DNA from: CANKJK01 sp964400405
Lineage (GTDB): Bacteria; Acidobacteriota; Vicinamibacteria; Vicinamibacterales; UBA2999
DNA: 64,000 bases
NCBI GenBank assembly: GCA_964400405.1
Contig: CAYNUO010000002.1
Span: 1-64,000 of the forward strand
Direction of reading: 5' to 3'
Part shown: positions 1 through 7,482 of the stretch, piece by piece
Layout of the letters: every line of letters starts with the position of its first letter
Numbering within the stretch: the first letter of the stretch is position 1
The notes under the pieces: model-generated
What the model was told of the DNA's origin: nothing
What the model saw: only the letters and a program-made list of their open reading frames with translations
Database searches by the model: none
Position numbers and translations under genes: made by a program

Positions 1-830
1 TCGATCGGGATGCAGTGGCCGCCGAGGCCGGGACCCGGGTAGAACGGCATGAAGCCAAACGGCTTCGTGCCTGCCGCGTCGATGACCTCCCACACGTCGA
101 GATTCATGCGGTTCGACATCAGCGCCAGCTCGTTGACCAGGCCGATATTGACCGCGCGGAACGTGTTCTCGAGCAGCTTCACCATCTCGGCGACGCGCGT
201 CGAGCTGACCGGCACCACGTGGTCGATGACCGACCCGTAGAACGCCTTTGCCAGCTCCGTGCTCGCCGGGTTCATGCCGCCGACGACCTTGGGGATCGAC
301 TTCGTGTTGAAGTTCACGTTGCCGGGATCGACGCGCTCGGGTGAGAAGGCGAGGAAGAAATCCGTTCCCGCCACGAGACCGCCCGCTTCCAGGGCGGGCT
401 GCACGACCTCGTCCGTCGTGCCGGGGTACGTCGTCGACTCCAGGATGATGAGCTGGCCCTTGCGCAGGTGCGCCTTCACCGCGTCGACCGACTTCACGAC
501 GAAGGACAAGTCAGGGTCGCGCGTCTTGTTGAGGGGCGTCGGCACGCAGATATCGATGACATCCATGTCGGCCAGTTCCGCCATGTTCGCGGTCGCCTTC
601 AGGCGTCCCGCGCGGACGACGTCGGCGAGATGCGCTTCCGCGACGTCGCCGATGTAGCTCTTCCCTGCGTTGACGGCGGCCACCTTGCCGGCATCGATGT
701 CGAAGCCGGTGACGTGAAAGCCGGCCGCGGCGAACTCCACCGCGAGCGGCAAACCGACGTAGCCGAGGCCGATCACGCCCACGCGGGCCGTGCGCTGCTC
801 GATCTTGCTCTTCAGGGTCTCTGCGGTCAT
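1..830 (-). CDS. wbpA: UDP-N-acetylglucosamine 6-dehydrogenase, WbpA-type (partial, C-terminus off window)
   Basis: This NAD-dependent nucleotide-sugar 6-dehydrogenase oxidises C6 of a UDP-HexNAc to the uronic acid in the cytoplasm. The first 276 residues are present, starting at ATG 830. A Rossmann motif GLGYVGLP lies at residues 21-28 and LESTTYPGTT is in the middle of the protein. The segment GGHCIPI, with the catalytic Cys at about residue 273, falls exactly at the window edge. The family is about 430 residues long, so roughly 150 are missing. The sequence most resembles WbpA enzymes acting on UDP-GlcNAc. WbpB-, WbpE- and WbpD-like genes at 27-34 kb support a UDP-diacetamido-uronate pathway. 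UDP-ManNAc or UDP-GalNAc dehydrogenase is the alternative. It lies 9 nt downstream of gmd. Confidence 0.85.
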   Translation of the reverse strand, partial: MTAETLKSKIEQRTARVGVIGLGYVGLPLAVEFAAAGFHVTGFDIDAGKVAAVNAGKSYIGDVAEAHLADVVRAGRLKATANMAELADMDVIDICVPTPLNKTRDPDLSFVVKSVDAVKAHLRKGQLIILESTTYPGTTDEVVQPALEAGGLVAGTDFFLAFSPERVDPGNVNFNTKSIPKVVGGMNPASTELAKAFYGSVIDHVVPVSSTRVAEMVKLLENTFRAVNIGLVNELALMSNRMNLDVWEVIDAAGTKPFGFMPFYPGPGLGGHCIPI

Positions 831-839
831 GGGTGGGGC

Positions 840-1832
840 TCAGCGCTCGATGCGGGCGTCGGCGTGGGGCGCGCGGCGGAGCCGCTCGAGGTCCGCGTCG
901 ACCATCATCGACACGAGACCCTTGAAGTCCACGCTCGGCGTCCAGCCGAGTTCCTTCTTTGCCTTCGCGGGGTCACCGATCAGCAGATCGACTTCGGCCG
1001 GCCGGAGGAACGCCGGGTCCGTGCGGACGAACTTCTGCCAGTCGAGGCCTGCGTGCCCGAAGGCGACCTCGACAAGCTCCTTCACCGTGTGTGTCTCGCC
1101 TGTCGCGATCACGTAGTCGTCCGCCTTCGGCTGCTGCAGCATCAGCCACATCGCACGGACGTAGTCGCCGGCAAAGCCCCAGTCGCGGGACGCATCGAGG
1201 TTGCCGAGGGCGAGGTCCTTCGCGAGCCCAAGCTTGATGCGCGCGACACCCTCGGTGACCTTGCGCGTCACGAACTCGAGGCCGCGGCGCGGCGACTCGT
1301 GGTTGAACAGGATGCCCGACACCGCGAACAGGTCGTAGCTCTCCCGGTAGTTCACCGTGATGTAGTGCCCGAAGACCTTCGACACACCGTACGGGCTGCG
1401 CGGATAGAAGGGCGTCAGCTCCGTCTGCGGCACCTCGCGCACGCGGCCGTACATCTCACTCGATGACGCCTGGTAGATGCGCACCGACGGGTCCACCTGC
1501 CGGACCGCTTCGAGGACGCGCGTCACGCCCTGCGAGTTGAACTCACCGGTCAGCATCGGCTGGTCCCACGACGCCGGCACGAACGACATCGCCGCGAGGT
1601 TGTAGAACTCCTGCGGGCGGACGTCCTGGATGACCCGCATGATGGAGAGCTGGTCGAGCAGGTCCGCCGGCCGCAGCGTGATGCGGTCGAGGAGGTGCTC
1701 GATGCGCCAGAAGTTCGGCGCGCTCGACCGGCGCACGATGCCCGTGACCTCGTACCCCTTCTCGAGCAGCAGTTCTGCCAGGTACGACCCGTCCTGCCCC
1801 GTGATGCCGGTGATGACTGCCCGCTTTGCCAT
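840..1832 (-). CDS. gmd: GDP-mannose 4,6-dehydratase
   Basis: This extended SDR converts GDP-D-mannose to GDP-4-keto-6-deoxymannose, the precursor of GDP-rhamnose, GDP-fucose and related sugars. The 330-residue product matches the short (about 320-370 residue) GMD class. The cofactor loop GITGQDG is at residues 9-15, SSSE with the catalytic Ser/Glu at 123-126, and YGVSK (Tyr148, Lys152) is the active-site pair; the family signature NHESPRRG follows. ATG 1832 is chosen because MAKRAVITG begins the Rossmann fold, whereas the upstream in-frame extension is composition-biased and enters the hairpin element E1. An RmlD-like reductase lies upstream and a nucleotide-sugar dehydrogenase downstream. 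Confidence 0.95.
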   Translation of the reverse strand: MAKRAVITGITGQDGSYLAELLLEKGYEVTGIVRRSSAPNFWRIEHLLDRITLRPADLLDQLSIMRVIQDVRPQEFYNLAAMSFVPASWDQPMLTGEFNSQGVTRVLEAVRQVDPSVRIYQASSSEMYGRVREVPQTELTPFYPRSPYGVSKVFGHYITVNYRESYDLFAVSGILFNHESPRRGLEFVTRKVTEGVARIKLGLAKDLALGNLDASRDWGFAGDYVRAMWLMLQQPKADDYVIATGETHTVKELVEVAFGHAGLDWQKFVRTDPAFLRPAEVDLLIGDPAKAKKELGWTPSVDFKGLVSMMVDADLERLRRAPHADARIER

Positions 1833-1856
1833 ACGCGTAACCGTTCTCCCGCTCTG

Positions 1857-2017
1857 AGGACCCCGGTCGGAACAAGGCTGCCACTTCGGCCGCCGATGCA
1901 TCCCGCCGGGCTTCGTTGCTCGTCGCTTACATACACCCGGCATGCGCGCTCCTCACGCCTCGCCGGGCGGGCGCCTCGACGCCCGAACTTGCCACCCTTG
2001 TTCCGACCGGGGTCCTT
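1857..2017. repeat. Intergenic palindromic element E1
   Basis: A perfect 20-bp inverted repeat (1857-1876 against 1998-2017) extends imperfectly to about 33 bp per arm and encloses roughly 90 nt. The inner segment 1914-1960 (starting CGTTGCTC, ending CTCACGCCT) resembles the inner segment of element E4 at 22955-23002, although the arms of the two elements are unrelated. The element fills almost the whole space between two co-directional genes, and its outer arm overlaps the TAA stop of the RmlD-like gene. On the minus strand it would form a long hairpin 25 nt before the gmd start. No U-tract follows, so it is not a classic intrinsic terminator. Confidence 0.75.
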
Positions 2018-2930
2018 ACGCCCGGGGTGCGCCCGGGAGTGCCGGCGCGGCCATCGAGCCGAGCCAGCGTTGAAGTGCATCCTGCCAGGCCGGCATCGGA
2101 AATCCGGCCGCCGCCAGCCTCGCATTCGACAGCGCGCAGTACCGCGGGCGCGGCGCCCGCATCCGCACGTCCTGCAGCGTGATCGGTGTGATGCGCGAGA
2201 CCGACCGCAGCACCCGGGCCGCCTCGGCGGCCACCCGGTCCCAGGTCTCGGCACCGGAGTTCACGCAGTGATAGATCCCCGGCGCGGCGCCCGTGTCGAC
2301 CAGGTGCCGCGTCGCGACGGCCACGTCGGCCATGTAGCTCGGCGTCACGACCCGATCCGTGAATGCCCGGACTTCAAGACCCGCCCGCAACCGATCGACC
2401 ATCGCATCCAGCGACCCGCGTGGCCCGGCCCAGTCAGCCGGACAACCGAACAGGCTCTCCACGCGGAGCACCAGCGCTCCGGGCGCCTGACACGCGAACC
2501 GCTCACCCAGCCACTTCGACGCGGCATACACGCTCCGCGGCCGGGTGGCGTCGGTCTCGACATACGGCCGGTCCGCTTCACCGTCGAACACGAAGTCGGT
2601 GCTGTAGTGAACCAGCGTGGCACCGGCCCGGGCCGAGGCCTCCGCCAGACTCCGGACGCCGAAGGCATTACCGGCGAGCGCGCCCGCGGCGTCGTCCTCC
2701 GCCGCTTCGACGTCGTTATAGGCCGCGCAATTGATCACGACCGCGGGCCGCACGTCCGCGACGGCGGTCCGGACCATCCGTGCGTCGGAAATGTCGAGCG
2801 CGCGCCGCGTCAGGGCCACGACCCGCCGCCCGGCGAAGGCGCCGGCCACGAATGCGGCCAGCCGGCCGCCCGCGCCTGTCACGAGGACCGGTTCCCGCAC
2901 TTCGTTTCTTCGCACGCGCCAGCCATGCAT
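2016..2930 (-). CDS. RmlD-type NAD(P)-dependent 4-keto-6-deoxy-sugar reductase
   Basis: This is a member of the RmlD substrate-binding family of SDRs, which reduce the 4-keto group of dTDP- or GDP-linked 6-deoxy sugars. The N-terminus carries VLVTGAGG, followed by an INCAAYNDVEAAE region, YSTDFVFDG and YAASKWLGE (active-site Tyr and Lys), all typical of RmlD. The product is about 304 residues from ATG 2930. GTG codons closer to the Rossmann strand are possible starts, and no strong ribosome-binding site decides between them. With gmd next downstream, the likely substrate is GDP-4-keto-6-deoxymannose (an Rmd-like role); dTDP-rhamnose synthesis is possible, but no rmlABC is present here. The TAA stop lies within element E1. 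Confidence 0.8.
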   Translation of the reverse strand: MHGWRVRRNEVREPVLVTGAGGRLAAFVAGAFAGRRVVALTRRALDISDARMVRTAVADVRPAVVINCAAYNDVEAAEDDAAGALAGNAFGVRSLAEASARAGATLVHYSTDFVFDGEADRPYVETDATRPRSVYAASKWLGERFACQAPGALVLRVESLFGCPADWAGPRGSLDAMVDRLRAGLEVRAFTDRVVTPSYMADVAVATRHLVDTGAAPGIYHCVNSGAETWDRVAAEAARVLRSVSRITPITLQDVRMRAPRPRYCALSNARLAAAGFPMPAWQDALQRWLGSMAAPALPGAPRA

Positions 2931-2959
2931 CGTACCATTTCGGTGGATACCCCGCACCT

Positions 2960-4060
2960 GTGGAACCCATCGAGATCGACGTCGCCATCATCGGCGGAGG
3001 GGTCATCGGCCTTGCCGCCGCCCACGCCATCGCCTCCAGTGGACGCACGGTCTGTGTCCTCGAACGGGAGCCCCGGCCGGGCATGGGCACGAGCACCCAC
3101 AACAGCCAGGTCATCCACGCCGGGCTCTACTACCCGGCCGGGAGCCTGAAGGCGCGACACTGCGTCGCGGGGGCGTCGGCGCTCTACGCGTTCTGCGAGA
3201 CGCACCGCGTGCCCGTGGCGAGAGCCGGCAAGCTGGTCGTCGCCTACACGGACGAGGAGGCCGCGCGGCTGGAGGCCATCCGCGAACGTGGTCTGGCCAA
3301 CGGGTCCTCGAAGCTGCGGATGGTGGACACGGCGTTTGTCCGGGCCCGGGAGCCGCATCTGCGACCGCCGGTAGCGGCGCTCTTCTCGCCGGACACCGGC
3401 ATCCTCGAGGCCGAGGTGCTCGTCCGGACGCTCGCGCATCTGTGCCGGGAACGCGAAGTCGCGCTGCTGACCGGCACGCCGCTGGTGGGCTGCGAGCCTG
3501 CTCCGGACGCGATCACGCTGCTCACGCCGTCGGAACGCATCCGCGCGCGCGCCGTCGTCAACGCCGCCGGCCTGTACGCGGACGAGGTGTCGGCCATGGC
3601 AGGCGGCGACGCGTTCACCATCTATCCGTGCCGAGGGGAGTACGCCGAACTGGTGCCGTCACGGCGGGGCTGGGTGAACGGCCTGGTGTACCCGCTGCCG
3701 CACACGCACGGGCTCGGCGTGCACATCACGAAGACCGTGGCCGGCACCGTGACATTCGGGCCGACGGCGGCCTATCAGGCGCGGAAGGACGACTACGAGA
3801 CGAACCGGCTGCCGCTCGAGGCGTTCCTGGAGCCGGCACGGGAACTGCTCCCGGACATCACGCTCGAGGACCTGCGTCCCGGGGGCACCGGCATCCGGCC
3901 GAAGCTGCACCCGCCGGAGGCGTCGTTCGCGGACTTCGTGATTGGGCGGGACTCACGCGTGCCGCGGCTGATCCACGCCGCCGGTATCGAGTCGCCAGGA
4001 CTCACGGCGTGCCTGTCGATTGCGCAGGATCTCGCGGCGCTGACCGCCGAGACCTGCTGA
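2960..4060 (+). CDS. FAD-dependent oxidoreductase, L-2-hydroxyglutarate oxidase-like
   Basis: This DAO-family flavoenzyme of 366 residues starts at GTG 2960, just before the dinucleotide-binding motif IIGGGVIGLAAA. The block STHNSQVIHAGLYY followed by PGSLKA-like residues is characteristic of L-2-hydroxyglutarate dehydrogenase/oxidase (LhgO). A C-terminal HAAGIESPGLT segment fits the FAD-binding end. The longer in-frame extension upstream is Arg-rich and overlaps the divergent RmlD-like gene, so it was rejected. It is the only convincing plus-strand gene in the window, divergent from the reductase on its left and convergent (7-nt gap) with the gene on its right. It may be a metabolite-repair gene rather than part of glycan synthesis. 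Confidence 0.8.
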   Translation: MEPIEIDVAIIGGGVIGLAAAHAIASSGRTVCVLEREPRPGMGTSTHNSQVIHAGLYYPAGSLKARHCVAGASALYAFCETHRVPVARAGKLVVAYTDEEAARLEAIRERGLANGSSKLRMVDTAFVRAREPHLRPPVAALFSPDTGILEAEVLVRTLAHLCREREVALLTGTPLVGCEPAPDAITLLTPSERIRARAVVNAAGLYADEVSAMAGGDAFTIYPCRGEYAELVPSRRGWVNGLVYPLPHTHGLGVHITKTVAGTVTFGPTAAYQARKDDYETNRLPLEAFLEPARELLPDITLEDLRPGGTGIRPKLHPPEASFADFVIGRDSRVPRLIHAAGIESPGLTACLSIAQDLAALTAETC

Positions 4061-4067
4061 CACACGC

Positions 4068-5609
4068 CTACTTGTCCAGAGACCGCCCGCGGAGACGCGC
4101 GCGCTCCTGATCGCGGATCCGCTTGAGGATCGGCAGGTCCCGGTCCTCCTCGCGGCACGCCTGCTCGAGGAACTCGCCCTTGAGCCGCCGGATCGGAAAG
4201 CCGATCGTGAACGGCCGCGTGTAGGCGGCTGGATCCGTAATCGTGGCTTCGTACTGCAGGGTGTTCTCATCGGTCGGCGTGAACCGCTCGACCACGTGTG
4301 CGGCGTAGCTGAACACGTCGCCCGCCTCGCTGCCCCACGTCTTGCCGTTGAGGTTCGTCGTCTCGACGACCAGCGTGTCGCCATCCCAGTGCCCCACGGA
4401 GTCGCCCTGCCAGAACCGGGTCGCGTCCGGCAGGTGGCGCGAGCGGTTCAGGGCGATCGCACGCCACGACATACGCTCGTGCAGCGTGGCCACCGTGTGC
4501 GGCGTCTGCACGATGAAGTACGGAGCCGGCACGTACATCGCTCTGGGGACGCCGGCCGGGAAGCAGTGCGCCGTCGGGTCGTCGTAGCCCCGCAGCGACG
4601 AGTTGCGCGCGGAGGCCTCCTCTCTCGCCCAGGGCTGCAGCGGGAGCTGCCGGTCCGGCGGGTCTGTGACGATCCCCCTTCCGGGCGGCATCAGGCCGAC
4701 CCTGGGGTGCGCCTCAAGGCCGAAGTTCGCGCCACCGCCGTCCGCCTCCCACGCCCCGTTCAGGTCGGGCCGTCCGTCCGCCGTCCGCCGGACGGACGCG
4801 GGCGCGGTCGAGGGCCGGTGCACCTCGGGCGGTGGTGCGAATGCGAACGCCTTCGGCACCCCCCTGGGCCCGGGGTACCAGGTCCGCACCTCGCGCTCGA
4901 AGTCGCCGTTCCGCTCTTCCTTTTCGGCCTGGCAGTGGAACTCCCGGATGCGGTCCGCGCCCTTCTGCCGGTCGAACGTCATCCGGACCGTCCACGGCCG
5001 CGCGAATACGGCGGGGTCCTCGAGCGTGGCCTCGTAGCGAATCGTGTTCGGGCCGGTCATCGTGTACCGCTCGACGACACGGAGCGCGTCGCTGTGATGC
5101 GTTCCCGTCTGGTCGAGCCAGGTCCGGTTGTTCAGGTTGGTCACGTTGGTGACGAACGTGTCGCCCTCCCACCGGCCCTGCGCATAACCCATGAACGGTG
5201 TGAACGGCTCCGGGTGGTCTCCGCCGTCGGTGAAGATCAGCCGGTAGTTCAGCGTCCACTCGAAGAGCATCGCGAGATGGTCCTTCGTCTGCAGCACCTG
5301 AAAGGGCCGCTGCAGGCCCATGATGCGGGGCACGCCGGGGATGTAGCAGTGCTCGAGCGGGTCGTCCGATGCCCGCGCCGCCGCCTTCTTCGTCCGCAGT
5401 GCCGCGGCCTCGGGGAGATACGGGATCGCGCCGCCCACGACGAAGCCTGCCTCGAGCCCCCGGTCCGGTCGCCCGCGCACCTGCCAGAACCCCTGAAGGT
5501 CCGGCGTGCCGTCGGCGGTCCGCGGAATCGACGACTGCGCCACCAGTCCACCTCCGGCGGTGGACAGCGCGCACGCGACAGCGGCAGCGGAGAGAAGGCG
5601 GGTCAGCAT
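4068..5609 (-). CDS. Secreted protein with two tandem 'PDLxGxW' domains, function unknown
   Basis: The 513-residue product begins with a signal peptide (MLTRLLSAAAVACALS, cleavage probably near LVAQ) from ATG 5609. The mature part is an internal duplication: each half starts with RTADGxPDLxGxW and continues with HCxxPGVPR, FQVLQTK or FIVQTPH, RxIxxDG-like residues, GxWEGDT or GHWDGDT, TNLNxxTW and a VVERxTxT block ending in YEATxxDP. Proteins of this design are common in Acidobacteriota and I know of no demonstrated function. The conserved beta-rich blocks suggest a lipocalin- or calycin-like fold, which is a guess. It is unlikely to belong functionally to the glycan locus. Confidence 0.8.
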   Translation of the reverse strand: MLTRLLSAAAVACALSTAGGGLVAQSSIPRTADGTPDLQGFWQVRGRPDRGLEAGFVVGGAIPYLPEAAALRTKKAAARASDDPLEHCYIPGVPRIMGLQRPFQVLQTKDHLAMLFEWTLNYRLIFTDGGDHPEPFTPFMGYAQGRWEGDTFVTNVTNLNNRTWLDQTGTHHSDALRVVERYTMTGPNTIRYEATLEDPAVFARPWTVRMTFDRQKGADRIREFHCQAEKEERNGDFEREVRTWYPGPRGVPKAFAFAPPPEVHRPSTAPASVRRTADGRPDLNGAWEADGGGANFGLEAHPRVGLMPPGRGIVTDPPDRQLPLQPWAREEASARNSSLRGYDDPTAHCFPAGVPRAMYVPAPYFIVQTPHTVATLHERMSWRAIALNRSRHLPDATRFWQGDSVGHWDGDTLVVETTNLNGKTWGSEAGDVFSYAAHVVERFTPTDENTLQYEATITDPAAYTRPFTIGFPIRRLKGEFLEQACREEDRDLPILKRIRDQERARLRGRSLDK

Positions 5610-5717
5610 CGGAGGATTCGAACATGCGCTGATCCGGGGGTCAAGGCGGGACGCCTGCACTCCCGCGCATCGCCCTCGACGTGTTCCCCGCTGACCGCCG
5701 GGGCCGGGCCGGCGCGC

Positions 5718-6170
5718 CTAGTTGATCGCGAGCAGCGTGATGTCGAAGACGAGCGTGGCGTTGGGCGGGATCACGTTGCCCGAGCCGCGGCTGCCGTAGG
5801 CCAGGTTCGGCGGCAGGATGAGCCGGCGCTGCCCGCCGACACGCATGCCGGGCACGCCCTGGTCCCACCCGGAGATGACCTGGCCCGCGCCGATCGTGAA
5901 CGAAAAGGAAGTGCCGGAGTCGAACGCGCTGCCCTTCCCGTCGGTCTTGCTGGTGTCGTACAGCCAGCCCGTGTAGGCCACGGTCACGCGGTTCCCGGTC
6001 ACCGCCACGGCGCCGGTGCCGGCCGTGAGGTCCGTCTGGGAGTACGTGCCGACGGAGGTCTGGAAGCTGGACGGCGAGGTCGGCGACCCGCAGGCCGCCA
6101 GCGTGACGCCGGCGGCGACGGCCAGCACGAGTCCGAGGCGCATGAAGATGCGATTGATCATGCGGACCAT
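5718..6170 (-). CDS. FKBP-type peptidyl-prolyl isomerase, lipoprotein
   Basis: This is a single-domain FKBP of about 150 residues exported as a lipoprotein: the signal ends in a lipobox LAAC, followed by a Gly/Ser/Pro-rich linker. The FKBP core shows VTVAYTGWLYD, FDSGTSFSFTIG, VISGWDQGVPGM, GGQRRLILPP and the closing strand TLVFDITLLAI. It would accelerate proline isomerisation of periplasmic or surface proteins. Possible starts are ATG 6170, 6161 and 6143. A -10-like TACAAT at 6174-6169 would put transcription start near the second, so the first ATG may not be used. It stands apart from the glycan genes, with hairpin elements in the region upstream of it. Confidence 0.88.
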   Translation of the reverse strand: MVRMINRIFMRLGLVLAVAAGVTLAACGSPTSPSSFQTSVGTYSQTDLTAGTGAVAVTGNRVTVAYTGWLYDTSKTDGKGSAFDSGTSFSFTIGAGQVISGWDQGVPGMRVGGQRRLILPPNLAYGSRGSGNVIPPNATLVFDITLLAIN

Positions 6171-6216
6171 TGTACCGGCCTGTCGAGGATCGCCCGGCCG
6201 TACGCCCCGCGATCAT

Positions 6217-6327
6217 CGGCGACCCCCACGTAAAACGCGGTGCTCGCGCTCCGTGGGCGCATCAGAAAGGCACCCGGCTCGTACCCTTCAGTCGCGCTCC
6301 GCGCCGCGTTTTACGTGGGGGTCGCCG
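6217..6327 (-). repeat. Hairpin element E2 (perfect 24-bp arms)
   Basis: The arms 6217-6240 and 6304-6327 are perfect inverted repeats of 24 bp around a 63-nt loop. Read on the minus strand, the loop contains AGCGCGACTGAAGGG, TACGAGCCGGGTG and ATGCGCCCACGGAGCGC. This aligns well with the loop of E3 read on the plus strand, while the arms of E2 and E3 differ in sequence. That pattern, a conserved loop with different but self-complementary stems, suggests the folded form is what is maintained. Confidence 0.8.
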
Positions 6328-6400
6328 ACGCTCGCCGCGCGCCGTCTGGAAACGAGACGACGGTGCCCGCGCTGCGTGACCACCGTCCGGCGCCGCCGGG

Positions 6401-6504
6401 CGTGGGTGGGCGATCCGCGTTTCGAGCGCGACTAAAGAAGATACGAGCCAGGTGTGGTTTCCATGCGCCCAGGGAGCGCACGAAACGCGGATTGCCCGCC
6501 CGCG
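6401..6504 (+). repeat. Hairpin element E3 (24-bp arms)
   Basis: The arms 6401-6424 and 6481-6504 pair over 24 positions with three non-Watson-Crick positions, each of which would be a G-U pair in a plus-strand RNA (A-C in a minus-strand RNA). The 56-nt loop contains AGCGCGACTAAAG, TACGAGCCAGGTG and ATGCGCCCAGGGAGCGC, closely matching the loop of E2 in reverse orientation. It ends 26 nt past the DUF4159 stop codon in the direction of that gene's transcription. Confidence 0.78.
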
Positions 6505-6529
6505 ACCGGCTTCTCCGGACGAGACGGAC

Positions 6530-7390
6530 TCAGTGCGTCATCGCGTAGACGACGAGGTCGGCGCCGACCGCGTAGGCCACCGTCGAGAAGCGGCGGAAGT
6601 AGTCCGGGCTCACCGCCTCCTCTTCGTAGGCGTCACCGAAGTCCGTGTTGTGCGTCATGAAGACCATCACGCGGCCCGTGCGGGGTTCGAGCACGGCGCG
6701 CGGAGGCGTCTCGGGGCTGTCGGCGCCGCGTTCGGAGGTCTGGCGCTGGTTCACCCACAGGCCGACGTTCGGGATCTGCGGTACACGCTCGATGTTGAAG
6801 ACCGTGTGAAAGAGCGGGTGGTCGAGGGGCAGGTCGACCACGGGATACTCGCCACCGGGCAGGATGAAGGCGAGCTGCTGCCGCCACCAGTTCCACGCGT
6901 ACTCGCCCCACGAATCGTCGGCCCACAGAAAGCCGCCTTTGAGGAGATACGTGCGTAACTGCTCGGCCTCGTTCTGATCCAGGAAGGCGCCGCCCGGCTC
7001 CGTCATCACGACGAATGGGCACAGCAGCAGCAACGGATCGGAGGCAGTGGTCACCATGTGCCGGGGACGCCCGCGCTGGTCCCGTTCGATCGCGATCTTC
7101 GTCACTTCGGTGAGCCGCGTGGACAGGTTCTCGTCGGCACGCGGATAGTCGACGAACCAGCCGCCGCCGTCACCATCCGCGGCCTGGCGGAAGCGCAGCC
7201 GGCAGATCTGGAACTGGCCGTTGTAGGCAGGCGGCAGCTCCCGCTCGACGACAGGCAGCTGATTCCGCGGAAACCGCCCGAGCGGATCGATGCCGAACGG
7301 CGTCTGCACGATCTGCTGCTGCGCACCGACGAACGCCACGGCCGTCGCCGCGAGCAGAACGGCGATCGCGCGGACGTGCACTCCCGACAT
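6530..7390 (-). CDS. DUF4159 domain protein, exported
   Basis: The 286-residue protein has an N-terminal hydrophobic signal segment (AIAVLLAATAVAFVGA) after ATG 7390. Its body carries the DUF4159 pattern: FQICRLRF, GGGWFVDYPRADENLSTRLTE, a strand ending LLCPFVVMTEPGGAFL, and GGFLWADDSWG followed by a PLDHPLFHTVF block and a late VMVFMTHNTDFGD. The fold is related to glutamine-amidotransferase-like domains, but no enzymatic function is established. Such genes are frequent in Acidobacteriota and Myxococcota. It is separated by 92 nt from the glycosyltransferase upstream and may or may not be in the same transcript. Confidence 0.85.
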   Translation of the reverse strand: MSGVHVRAIAVLLAATAVAFVGAQQQIVQTPFGIDPLGRFPRNQLPVVERELPPAYNGQFQICRLRFRQAADGDGGGWFVDYPRADENLSTRLTEVTKIAIERDQRGRPRHMVTTASDPLLLLCPFVVMTEPGGAFLDQNEAEQLRTYLLKGGFLWADDSWGEYAWNWWRQQLAFILPGGEYPVVDLPLDHPLFHTVFNIERVPQIPNVGLWVNQRQTSERGADSPETPPRAVLEPRTGRVMVFMTHNTDFGDAYEEEAVSPDYFRRFSTVAYAVGADLVVYAMTH

Positions 7391-7482
7391 GGCCGGAGTG
7401 TACGCGAACGCACCGAACGTGCCTCCGGCCTCGCGGAGTCCGTGGACTCGTCAACGGGAGCAGGTTGTCGCGGAGAAGGAGG

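Larger units (their letters stand above)
6171..6529. other. Non-coding interval holding two hairpin elements
   Basis: These 359 nt between the DUF4159 gene and the FKBP gene contain no convincing reading frame. Elements E2 (6217-6327) and E3 (6401-6504) occupy most of it, in opposite orientations and about 73 nt apart. No T-run suitable for an intrinsic terminator was seen. Confidence 0.7.

Noticed and set aside
1857..2017. E1-E4 as integron attC sites
   Set aside because: attC sites keep conserved ends and variable centres; here centres are conserved and ends vary. No GTTRRRY/RYYYAAC core sites were found at the ends.
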